Assembly: GCF_033568475.1 (NCBI RefSeq)
Contig: NC_133121.1
Location: 130,542,375-130,606,374, forward strand
Source: Henckelia pumila
Taxonomy: Eukaryota > Streptophyta > Magnoliopsida > Lamiales > Gesneriaceae
Reading direction: 5' to 3'
DNA length: 64,000 nt
The notes under the pieces were generated by a model, which saw only the letters and a program-made list of their open reading frames with translations, was not told the DNA's origin and did not search any database. This document shows positions 9,996 through 20,959 of the stretch, in pieces; within the stretch, counting starts at the first letter, position 1; each line of letters begins with the position of its first letter. The position numbers and the translations under genes are program-made.

Positions 9996-10729
9996 TTAAC
10001 CCAATTGCTTCATACAGCACCAGCCCAACTGAAATCCCCCTTTCTTCCACCGGAACAAGATACTTCATCTGTCCCACATCCACGAAAAATTCAATGCTAT
10101 TATGAGGATACTGTGTCAGCTTTTTATTGGCCACTTTTGTGGGACCCATGTGTGGGTCCCACATGAGTGGCCAAATATAAACTGACACGCCACCCTGAGG
10201 GTACTACTTACCCTCAGGGTGGCATCGACATATCCCGCATTCACCCCTGCTCTCAGGGCATGAAACTGGACGTCACAGTCACCGACGGAACCAGCACGGT
10301 CCCACCGCCACCGCCCTCCACCACCATTCCGCCACCTCCACCTGGCACCGCCAGTCCTGTTCCTCCATCGCCTCCGCCCAGAACCACTGCGCCACCTCCA
10401 CCAGGCCAAGTCCTTCGTCGCCTCCGCCGCCCAGAACCACCGCGTCACCTCCGCCCACCCCAAGTCCTTCATCACCTCCGCCGCCCAGAACCACACCAAC
10501 TCCCTCCCCCATTATCGCTCCTAAGTCATCCCCTCCGCCAACAACCAGTACTCCGCCACCTAAATCAAACAGTACCGGATCGCCGCCTCCGTCGGGTTCT
10601 CCACTTGCACCCACCAGTGCTACTCCGCCTCCGGCACCCTCTCATGGCACGATTTTGGCTGGCCAGAATAGCATTTTTATTGGAATATTGCTTGTTTTGA
10701 CTACAATATTCTTTGGGCTTAACGGCTAG
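9996..10729 (+). pseudogene. Phytocyanin pseudogene (exon 2 only, interrupted)
   Basis: The sequence is closely similar to exon 2 and the 3' UTR of phytocyanin gene 1, from the ASYSTSPT region to the final stop at 10,727-10,729 and the conserved AAGAGGCAGTGCC just after it. It lacks the signal peptide, exon 1 and the first copper ligand (His). A 152-bp MITE splits it just before the segment carrying the second ligand His and the Met. The Pro-rich stalk carries a frameshift near 10,410 and is shorter than in gene 1. The hydrophobic C-terminal coding remains. It cannot encode a working cupredoxin. Confidence 0.85.
10084..10235. mobile_element. Mutator-type MITE in the phytocyanin relic
   Basis: It is bounded by a 9-bp target duplication (CACATCCAC at 10,075-10,083 and CGCATTCAC at 10,236-10,244, 7 of 9 identical). 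Phytocyanin gene 1 shows the uninterrupted site. Inside are two hairpins: GTGGGACCCA/TGGGTCCCAC, and a perfect 15-bp stem GCCACCCTGAGGGTA with its complement around CTACT. The right end, ACGCCACCC...GGGTGGCATCGACAT, is shared with the element at 21,736. The left terminal repeat is degraded. A 9-bp duplication is the Mutator hallmark. Confidence 0.65.
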
Positions 10730-10805
10730 GTAAGAGGCAGTGCCATATTTAATTTTTATTGGAATATTGCTTGTATGCATGCATATCCCTGATCATCAAT
10801 ATATA

Positions 10806-12252
10806 TCTATATATATATATATATATATAATAACTGAGTTTTTGCCGTTTTTGGCAAAATTCCGCCAAAATCATATTGTTAAAAACGGAAATCAAACATT
10901 CCATAATTAAATCACAATATTCATTTAATTAAAAATTACAAAATCTTTGCATCTTTTTATATACATATATTTTTTTATATACATACATGTATATTTACAA
11001 TATTTATTTTTCAAAATATTTTTGAAAATCATGAATTATTTAAAACAAATTCCAAAGATTCGAAAAATGTTTAATATAAATGTAAACATAAATATATATA
11101 TAAACATATAAACATCATTTCGTAAATTATATATCATTTTTTAATTACGTATGAATATTTACATATATTTATATACAAATATATAATTTCGTAGTCTTTA
11201 TGTATATTTCCGTAATCTTTGTGTATAAATATATATATATATATAAAATTTCGTAAATAAAAACCATACAAAATCATGAAATATTTCTCAGCCCGTAATT
11301 AATTAAATACTATAAAATCTAAAAAATAAAAAAATATATAAAACATTTCCGATCTTGATTACGAAATTAAATCACAATATTAATATACATTCCATAATAT
11401 TTGCATCTATATATATATATATCCAATTAAAATTACACAACTTTATTTACATTATTATCTGATTTCAGCATTCCTTTGATAATATTTGTTTTTAAAAAAA
11501 TTTTAAAAATAATAAATAAACATTTAAAATAAAATCCAACCTAAGATTCGAAAAATGAAAATTTGCAGAACAAAACCGAAAAAAAAAGATTGATTTAAAA
11601 AAATCACACTTCTACAAATTATTAAATAAGTTATTTTATATTTGGCATATTTTGATTAGGCAGGAATCTTTACAAAACATTTAAATTCCAAACTTAATCA
11701 CAATATTATGTAATTAAAAATTAAATAATATTTGCATTTTTAATTCCGTATAAAAAACCATACAAAATAACAACCGTAATTAAAACTATACAAAATCACT
11801 ATTGACTTCTCGGCCCATTCTTAAATACAATAAAATCTTAAAAATAACAGAAATATAAAATATTTCCGATTTTGATTACGGAATTAAATCACAATATTTA
11901 TATAATTAAACATTACGTAATATTGGCATCTATTTATGTATATATATATATATATATATATCCAATTAAAATTACACAACATTATTTACATTATTCCCTG
12001 ATTTCAGCATTCCTTTGATAATATTTGCTTCAAAAAAAATTTAAAAATAACAAAGAAACATTTAAAATAAAATTCAACCTAAGATTCGAAAATGGAATTT
12101 TTCAGAACAAAAACGGAAAAAGATGGTTTTAAAAAATCATACTTTTAAAAATTATTAAATCAATTATTTTATATTTGGAATATTTTAATTAGGTTGGGAT
12201 TTACAAAAAAATCAAATTCCAAACTTAATCACAATATTCATGTAATTAAAAA
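10806..12252 (+). mobile_element. Helitron 5' segment, truncated first copy
   Basis: It starts TCTATATATATA then TAATAACTGAGTTTTTGCC, preceded by A, like the copy at 12,253. It stays nearly identical to 12,253-13,787 for about 1.45 kb, then stops abruptly at the TC of the next copy without a 3' hairpin or CTAG. Motifs such as AAATCACAATATT and ATTTCAGCATTCCTTTGATA recur. It is non-coding. Confidence 0.6.
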
Positions 12253-12703
12253 TCTATATATATATAATAACTGAGTTTTTGCCATTTTTCGCAAAATCCC
12301 GCCAAAATCATATTGTTAAAAACGGAAATCAAACATTCCATAATTAAATCACAATATTCATTTAATTAAAAATTACAAAATCTTTGCATCTTTTTATATA
12401 CATATATATACATTAATAATTCCATAATCTTTGCATCTTTTTATATACATATATTTTTTTATATACATACATGTATATTTACAATATTTATTTTTCAAAA
12501 TATTTTTGAAAATCATGAATTATTTAAAACAAATTCCAAAGATTCGAAAAATGTTTAATATAAATGTAAACATAAATATATATATAAACATATAAACATC
12601 ATTTCGTAAATTATATATCATTTTTTAATTACGTATGAATATTTACATATATTTATATACAAATATATAATTTCGTAGTCTTTATGTATATTTCCGTAAT
12701 CTT

Positions 12704-12712
<9 letters not shown>

Positions 12713-12774
<62 letters not shown>
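12713..12774. repeat. (TA)n microsatellite
   Basis: A long TA run inside the Helitron. The duplicate copy near 11,226-11,243 has only about nine repeats, so the run expanded after the duplication. Confidence 0.9.
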
Positions 12775-12780
<6 letters not shown>

Positions 12781-14501
12781 TCGTAAATAAAAACCATACA
12801 AAATCATGAAATATTTCTCAGCCCGTAATTAATTAAATACTATAAAATCTAAAAAATAAAAAAATATTTAAAAACATTTCTGATCTTGATTACGAAATTA
12901 AATCACAATATTAATATACATTCCATAATATTTGCATCTATATATATATATCCAATTAAAATTACACAACATTATTTAAATTATTATCTGATTTCAGCAT
13001 TCCTTTGATAATATTTGTTTTCAAAAAAATTTTAAAAATCATAAATAAACATTTAAAATAAAATCCAACCTAAGATTCGAAAAATGAAAATTTGCAGAAC
13101 AAAACCGAAAAAAAAAGATTGATTTAAAAAAATCACACTTCTACAAATTATTAAATAAGTTATTTTATATTTGGCATATTTTGATTAGGCAGGAATCTTT
13201 ACAAAACATTTAAATTCCAAACTTAATCACAATATTATGTAATTAAAAATTAAATAATATTTGCATTTTTAATTTCGTATAAAAAACCATACAAAATAAC
13301 AACCGTAATTAAAACTATACAAAATCACTATTGACTTCTCAGCCCATTCTTAAATACAATAAAATCTTAAAAATAACAAAAATATAAAATATTTCCGATT
13401 TTGATTACGGAATTAAATCACAATATTTATATAATTAAACATTACGTAATATTGGTATCTATTTATGTATATATATATATATATATATCCATATATATAT
13501 CCAATTAAAATTACACAACATTATTTACATTATTTCCTGATTTCAGCATTCCTTTGATAATATTTGCTTCAAAAAAAATTTAAAAATCACAAAGAAACAT
13601 TTAAAATAAAATTCAACCTAAGATTCGAAAATGGAATTTTTCAGAACAAAAACGGAAAAAGATGGTTTTAAAAAATCATACTTTTAAAAATTATTAAATC
13701 AATTATTTTATATTTGGAATATTTTGATTAGGTTGGGATTTACAAAAAAATCAAATTCCAAACTTAATCACAATATTCATGTAATTAAAAATTACATAAT
13801 ATTTACATCTATAAATCAGTAATTAAAAACTATACAAAATCACTACCGTAATTAAAACTATACAAAATCACTACTAACGTTTTGGCCCGTTCTTAAATAC
13901 TACAAAATCAAAAAAATAACAAAAATATAGAACATTCCATAATATTTTCATCTATTTATATAATTAAAAATTCCATAATTTTTCATATATATATATATAT
14001 ATATATCTAATTAAATTAAAATTACAGAATATTATTTAAATTATTCTAAACATTAAAAAAAAAATTGACTTAAAGAAATCATACTTCTACAAATTATTAA
14101 ATCAGTTATTTTATATTTGGCATATTTTGATTCGGGAGGAATCTTTATAAAACATTCAAATTCCAAACCTAATCACAATATTATGTAATTAAAAATTAAA
14201 TAATATTTTCATTTTTAATTCCGTATAAAAAACATACAAAAATATAAAAACAGTAATTAAAACTATACAAAATCACTATCTATAATTCCGTAATTAAAAG
14301 CATACAAAATCACTACTATTATTAAAATTATACAATCACTACTAACTTCTCGGCCCATTCTTAAATACAACAAAATCTAAAAATTATCAAAAATATAGAA
14401 CATTTCCAATATTGAATTGAGCACAATTATTGTATAAATATAATTATATTTTCAACTTCAATCAAAAAATCACAACATAGTTTCCACTCGATACTCACCA
14501 A

Positions 14502-16100
14502 ATGTCACCGTTGTTCAAAGTTATTCGTGAAATAAATCTTTCAGATTGGTATTGGGCACTGAAATTACGATTAATACGTTATTTATGATCTACCTCCGTA
14601 TAAAAGCAAGGAAGATCCTAGCTACAATGAAATGTATATTCCAAAATATTGAGGTACATAAAATATTTGCGATTTAAATTTATCATCAATCTAACTTCGA
14701 TTTGTTATGTTTTTTCTCGCTTCCAGGGAACACGCATACATGCAACCATAAAATATGGTGTCATTGATAAATTGAGGCCAAGACTCAAAGAAAGACGTTT
14801 TTATGCCATCAAAGACATGATCGTTGCACAAAATAAAATGAAAATCAAAACCACCTCGAGCATATACAAAATTAATCTCATCAACAAAACAAATGTATGC
14901 GAAATAAAAGATCATAATTTTCCGTCAAAGATATTTGAATTCAAGAACTTCAAATATTTGACAAGCACAGAAATCATCGATGAAAATAAATTTTTTGGTA
15001 TGTTTAATTTTTGATGTTTCGTGAATTTAAATGATGTTAGCATTTTATTATTAAATATTAATGTGTTTATTGATCATTGTGTGTTTTTTATATGTGATTG
15101 TTGTAATGATTTCAAGTGACAACCCTAAAACAGAGAAATCAATGGACGTCCTACAAAGATAATTGATTTTTCCATTGAAGATTTAGTGTAAAAGTATTTA
15201 TAATCTAACATTTTTCTGGTCATAAGAAATTTTAATGTAGATATATTCTATGTATATTTATAATTTTTTAGGCACAACAAGTTACCATGCACTTTGCTGA
15301 AAAGTTTCGTAGATGAAATGATGACGTTTTTTAATACAATTGGTGATGAGTCGGTGATTGTGGTTCTTCAAATGTATCGTGCAAGAAGATATAAAGGTGA
15401 ATTAAGTAGGTATTTCAAATACATTTTATGTCAACAAATTGATGTTAAAAGGTGAATACGCAAAATTCTGGAATTTTTAAGCAGGTAATATTACTCTTAT
15501 ATTACTTCATTTTGTTTAAAATTCTAATAAATTTATTTTGATAATTTACATAAAATCAATTTTTTTTCAGATTTAGGATCACCTCAAGCAGTACTCCAGA
15601 GAATTCAATCAACACAATATCATTGCCATGTGCCCGAACTTTTATCGAGAAACTTAGAAATTCAAAGGATATTTTCAGGACTACTGAAAACGACGAGGTG
15701 TGAATGTGATTGATTTTTTTTAATAATATGAGTATTTGTAATTGAATATTTATTTGTACTGTTTACAGGTAGGTAGTTTTTGGGTATCTGCAAAAATAGT
15801 ATTCGTGGAATCAAATGAAAATTGATGGTATTTGTCATACAAAAAATGTCCTAAGAAACTCAATACAGTGGGTGAAAAATTTTACTGTGAAAAAGTGTGA
15901 CCATTTCGATAGTCAAGGAACTACGAGGGTTGCTAAAAAAAATATATCATAATTTGCATATATTACATTGATTATTTAATGAAACTTATTTTTGAATCAT
16001 TCTTTCATTAGGTTCAATATACAAGTGAGAGTTGTTGACATCACTGAAAATGTAGTTTTTTTACTTTGGGATAGAGTGTGCTGAACTTTTTTGCCGTTTT
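14502..16100 (+). pseudogene. RPA70-like (DUF223/OB-fold) pseudogene inside the Helitron
   Basis: It starts MSPLFKVIREINLSDWYW, the N-terminal OB-fold style of plant RPA1-like proteins. A one-base shift follows near 14,575, then VIYDLPPYKSKEDPSYNEM. After an intron-like gap (donor-like GGTACATA near 14,651, acceptor TTCCAG at 14,721-14,726) comes GTRIHATIKYGVIDKL, the RPA OB-fold motif. Further exon-like pieces include GDESVIVVLQMYRARRYKGE near 15,345. A zinc-ribbon piece near 15,830-15,905 has WYLSYKKCPKKL and FYCEKCDHF, where the first zinc Cys is Tyr. The last piece is FNIQVRVVDITENVVFLLWD near 16,014. RPA binds single-stranded DNA in replication. Frameshifts and stops make this copy non-functional. 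Confidence 0.75.
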
Positions 16101-16666
16101 AAAAAGTAATTTTTTTAATCTTATTATTCTTATTACTCATTGTAAAATTAAATTTATTAACATTTTAATTGTATAGTCAATATTTTCATTGATTCAAATT
16201 TATTTATATTATACATAAGATATAGTCCGTGCATCGCACGAGTGAAATACTAGTATATATAATAACTGAGTTTTTGCCATTTTTAACAAATTCTCGCCAA
16301 AACTATATTGCCAAAAACGGAAATAAAAAATTGCATACTTAAATTACAATATTAACTTAATTAAAAATTGCATAATTTTTGCATATTTATATATATATAT
16401 ATATATATATATAAATTAAAACTTCCATAATCTTTGCATCTTTTATATACATATACATATACATATATTTACAATATTTTTTTTCCAAACAATATTTATG
16501 TATATTTACGTAATCTTTGTCTATATATATAATTTGTAAATAAAATAAAAACTATAAAAAAATCACTACTTATTTCTAAACCCGTAAAAAATAGAAAAAA
16601 TTTCAGATTTTAATTACTAAATTAAATCACAATATTAATATAACTAAACATTCCATAACATTTGCA

Positions 16667-16703
<37 letters not shown>

Positions 16704-17868
16704 AATTAAAATTACACAAAATTATTTACATTATTCCCTAATTTCAGCATTCTTTTTTATAATATTTGCTTTTAAAAAAAATTTAAAAATAAAAAATAAA
16801 TATTTAAAATAAAATCCAACATAAGATTCGGAAATAAAAATTTTCAGAACAAAAATGGGAAAAAATAGTTTTAAAAAATCATACTTTTTAAAATTATATT
16901 AAATCAATTATTCTATATTAAGCATATTTTGATTATGGAGGATTTTCAAAAATTTAAATTTCAGGCTTAATCAAAATATTACGTAATGAAAAATTGCATA
17001 ATATTTTAATTTTTTATTTTGTATAAAAAAAACTATACAAAATCATAACTATAATTAAAACTATAAAAAATCACTATCTATAATTGTGAATTAGAAGCAT
17101 ACAAAATCATTACCTTAATTAAAACTATAAAAAATCACTACTAACTTCTCGGTCATTCTTAAATACAACAAAATCTAAAAATTAAGAAAAATATAGAATA
17201 ACTTAGGTTTAACAAAAATATAAAGCATTTCATATCTTGATTACGAAATTAAATCAAAATATTCATATAATTAAACATACATAAATATAAGTAGAATGTT
17301 TGTCATTTTGGCGAAATTATGACAAAAAATTCCATAATTAAATTGCAATATTCATGTAATTAAAAATTCCATAATGTTTGCAACTATTTATATACATATA
17401 TATATACATGTAAAATTACACATGATTATTTTCATTATTCTTTGATTTCAGCATTTCCTTTCTAATATTTATTTAATTTTCTTTTTGTCATTTTTAGTAA
17501 AATCCCGCCAAAACTTGGTTTCTAAACAAAAATTTTGTGAAAATCGGAAAATAAATTGTTTTAAAAAATTATATCTTTTCAAATTATAATTTTTCATATT
17601 TGGAATATTTGGATTACGGAAAAATATTTACAAACTATTATATTTCTAAATTGAATCGTATTATTCATGTAATTAAAAATTTTATAATATTTACATATAT
17701 TTATATACATATATATTCATTTAAATTACACAGAAATATTTAAAATATTTCATTATTTCAACACTTCATTCATAATATTTGCTTTCCAAAATATATAAAA
17801 TTCATCAATTAAATTTTTTAAAAAATCCAACATAAGATTCGAAAAATATTTAATATAAATTTATACAT

Positions 17869-17869
17869 A

Positions 17870-17927
<58 letters not shown>
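17869..17927. repeat. (TA)n(CA)n compound microsatellite
   Basis: A TA run changes directly into about ten CA repeats ending at 17,927. Confidence 0.9.
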
Positions 17928-18778
17928 GAATTCGGTAATATAATTTATATACATACACCTTTAAGATCTATAAATGTTATTATTAAATATAAATGTAATT
18001 TCTTAATATTTGCATAAATTAATATACATAAATATCATCCCGTAATATTTGCTTTCTAAAACATCAACAATTCTTCATCTAATCACAATATTCATGTACA
18101 AATTAAATTAAAAATTTGTAATATTTACATTTATTTATATACATATATATTCATTTTAAATACGAAAAATATTTACAAACAATTACAATTCCACATTTCT
18201 AATAAATATATAATATTTCAATTTGAAAACACTTATAATTACAATTAAAGTGCACTTTTAAAAAATATATTACATAATATTGCTAATTTACCATGTATGT
18301 GTGAATATATTTATGAACATATGTATCATAATATCAATAAACATTTAAAATACCAGATAAATGTTAAATATACATGGATATATGAATTAGATAATGGTTC
18401 TAATGTGAAAAAACAATACTAAGAAATACAGAATGTTTCATATTTACCATATATGAATAAATATATTTATATATAAAATATATATCATAATATTAATAAA
18501 ACATTTAAAATACCCGATAAATATTAAATATACATGTATATATAGATTACACAATGTTGTTAATTTATCATATATGTATACATCTTAACCAAGATTTCAG
18601 CATTCCGTATACGATAATTGATTTCTTTTTTAAAAAAATTAAAATCATATTTTAAGATTCGAAAAAAAATCACATTTAATACATTCATATATTTATATGC
18701 ACATACAATATTTTCTTTCCAAAAAATTGAAAATTCCACCTCTAATTTTTTTTTTAAAAAAAACAATCATGATTTTCC

Positions 18779-18999
18779 TAGGGGTGGAGTTTCGGTATAT
18801 CGTATAAAAATATTTGTATAAAAAAATTCATACCGGTACAGATATCGAAATTCTAAAATTTTGGTATGAAAAAAAATCCATACTAATACCGTAGAGATAA
18901 CGAAAAAAATTTGATATATCAAAAATATGTTTATATATCGAAAAAATTTTGGTACGGTATCTCGAAAAGTCGATATTTTGGTTCGATATCGCATCCCTA
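18779..18999. mobile_element. hAT-type MITE with 8-bp target duplication
   Basis: The ends TAGGGGTG and CATCCCTA are inverted repeats, the common plant hAT terminus. The flanks GATTTTCC (18,771-18,778) and GATTTTTT (19,000-19,007) agree at 6 of 8 positions. The 221-bp interior is filled with short repeats of TTCGGTAT/GATATCG type. It is nested in the third Helitron. Confidence 0.75.
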
Positions 19000-19601
19000 G
19001 ATTTTTTTGCACACAATTAAAAATTTTAAAATTTAACAAAACTGACCGAGCATTTCCAATATTGGTTTGAATAAACTTAATGCATAAATATATTTATGTG
19101 CAAAAAATATTATTTAACATGATCAACTACTTCAATAAAACAGTCACCAATCAATTGCAAACCAAATGACACATTTGCTTAATGTTATTCGTGAACTATG
19201 CCCTTCAGATTAGCATTGATCGTTGAAACACAGTTAGTATGTTGTTAAGATCTACTAGATCTCACACGATAAAACCATATTTTAAGATGTTGATGTATAC
19301 ATAAATTTTTTTGATTTATTTTTATGTTCTATCTATGTTCGTTCAAATGTTTAATCTTACTATTTTTTTTTATCATTAATTGTATAAAATAACATCATGT
19401 GCATCGCACGACACATTTTTTAAAGATTTTTTTTAAAGTTTTTAAAAGTATTTTTTAACATTATTATTATTACTTATTGTAGAATTAAATTTTTTTATTT
19501 TTTAATTTCATATTCAAAATTTTTATATTATCCAATTTAACCATATTATACATGATATATAGTCCGTGCATCGCACGGGTGAAATACTAGTATTATATAT
19601 A

Positions 19602-19843
19602 CTAGTGTTTCGGTGTACACGTTGCGTGTTTATATAATATGTTTTTTTAGTTAATTAATTTGATTTATATTCAAAATGGAGTAATATCATAATTTAAAAA
19701 TTAACGATGACTAAACTGCAATTTGAAATGTCGATTTTTTTTTTTAAAAAAAACAGAAGTGTAATATTTATACCATCTAAGGATAAGTTTGGCAAAAAAA
19801 GATGGTGTCATCTTTTGTCTAGTAGGCGGATTCTTTATATAAA
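19602..19843 (-). mobile_element. Mini-Helitron-like unit (same family as 5251-5707)
   Basis: Minus-strand 3' end: hairpin ACACG-TTG-CGTGT at 19,617-19,629, then CTAG at 19,602-19,605. The body closely matches the 5251-5497 unit, including the AAAGATGGTGTC and TAGTAGGCGGATTCTTTATAT blocks. It is 242 bp and starts 12 bp after the end of the large Helitron. Confidence 0.6.
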
Positions 19844-20320
19844 CTAGAATAATTGCACACACGTAATATATTTAATATTGTATGTTATGTATAAATATTA
19901 TTTTTTGATAATATTTAAATTATTTTTTTCATTTATAAAATAATATAAAAAATTTAAAATTTATTTATCAATTTATCTTATCTATAATGTCTAGTTAAGA
20001 AAAATAAAAAAATTTAAAATTTCAAAATTTAAAAAAAAAACAAATAAAAATAAAAGTGTAATATTTATATCTTTTATTTTACCAATCGCAACAACTGCAT
20101 TGAAGAGAAAATTTTTTGCTAAAAATATTTTTACGAATATTAATTAATTATATTGAAATATATATATATATATATAATATTATTTATCGAATGAAGTATT
20201 ATTAGTTATTTTCAGTATATATCAAGTCGTAAGGTTAAATTGTAAATAAAATTTGAAATATAAAAATATTATTAAATTTACTATATTTAACTTTTTAATG
20301 TGATGATTAATTATGTGTGT
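19844..20320 (-). other. Diverged mini-Helitron-like terminus and AT-rich DNA
   Basis: CTAG at 19,844-19,847 again follows the previous unit and is near a weak hairpin (GCACACACGT), suggesting another decayed unit. The rest is A/T-rich with no gene. Confidence 0.35.
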
Positions 20321-20329
20321 GTATATATA

Positions 20330-20388
20330 TGTGATAATTTATTCTGTCCGGCTGCCCCCCTTTGAAAAAATTCCTGGATCCGCCTTTG
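20330..20388 (-). mobile_element. Terminal fragment of a hAT-type element
   Basis: Read on the minus strand it starts CAAAGGCGGATCCAGGAAT, the well-known terminus of a plant hAT group, followed by GGGGGGCAGCC. I could not find the opposite end. Confidence 0.5.
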
Positions 20389-20427
20389 TTTAAGGGGAAG
20401 ATTTTTTATATATAGGGAGAGATAAAA

Positions 20428-20652
20428 CTAGCATATTGATGCATGCAACGAGCGCTTGTATAATAATTTTTATTTTAATTTGATTTATATTCAAAGAAGA
20501 GTAATATCATAGTTGTAAAATTATCGATGGACTAAACTGTAATTTGAAATGTGAAAAAAAAACAAAACATAAGTGTAAATATCTATATCACATAAGAACA
20601 ATTTTGATAAAAGAAAAGATGGTATCTAAGGAACATATTCTTTATATATAGA
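20428..20652 (-). mobile_element. Mini-Helitron-like unit
   Basis: CTAG at 20,428-20,431 is followed (plus strand) by GCATGCAACGAGCGC, a weak hairpin region. The body shares GATGGACTAAACTGTAATTT and the terminal TTCTTTATATATA with the other units of this family. Confidence 0.5.
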
Positions 20653-20677
20653 AAATATATATATATATATATATAAA

Positions 20678-20933
20678 TTTGTAACTTTGCGATTTTGGTT
20701 CTCAATATTTTCAGATTTCAGTTTTGGTTCGATATCTTTATTTTTTTGCAATTTTATTGCTTTTTCAACATGGCGCTGATGTGGCACCAATGTAGTGTTG
20801 ATGTGGAGCTGACGTGTATAGTGACACGTAAGCATTTTCAAAGAAAAATTACTGAAATTATCAAAAATCAAAACATTCAAGACTCAAATTTGAAATATGA
20901 AAACATAGAGGACCGAAATCGCAAAGTGACAAA
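20678..20933. mobile_element. Small terminal-inverted-repeat element
   Basis: The ends TTTGTAACTTTGCGATTTTG and, inverted, TTTGTCACTTTGCGATTTCG form an imperfect inverted repeat of about 26 bp. The interior has GATGTGG and CTGACGTG words and no complete gene. The type is unsure (possibly Mutator-like); flanking duplications were not resolved. Confidence 0.6.
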
Positions 20934-20959
20934 CATGTAGGTTCGAAATTGCAGTTTTC

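Larger units (their letters stand above)
12253..16253 (+). mobile_element. Helitron carrying an RPA-like pseudogene
   Basis: The 5' end is TCTATATATATATAATAACTGAG, preceded by A at 12,252. The 3' end has the hairpin CGTGC-ATC-GCACG at 16,228-16,240, a spacer, and CTAG at 16,250-16,253, followed by T. The left ~2 kb is AT-rich and non-coding. The right part holds a broken replication protein A large-subunit-like gene, a known passenger of plant Helitrons. No Rep/helicase gene is visible, so it would need a helper in trans. Confidence 0.65.
16254..19590 (+). mobile_element. Third Helitron of the cluster, directly abutting the second
   Basis: It begins TATATATAATAACTGAGTTT immediately after the CTAG of the previous element, so the usual leading TC is missing. 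The 3' end is perfect: CCGTGC-ATC-GCACGG at 19,564-19,578, an 8-base spacer and CTAG at 19,587-19,590, followed by T. The body is more diverged than the two copies to its left and contains a hAT MITE and a TA/CA microsatellite. A damaged extra terminus-like hairpin (GTGCATCGCAC) lies near 19,400. No coding sequence was recognised. Confidence 0.6.

Noticed and set aside
18560..19039. Overlapping open frames around 18.6-19.0 kb
   Set aside because: They lie in AT-rich Helitron and hAT MITE sequence and are Lys/Asn/Phe-rich noise.
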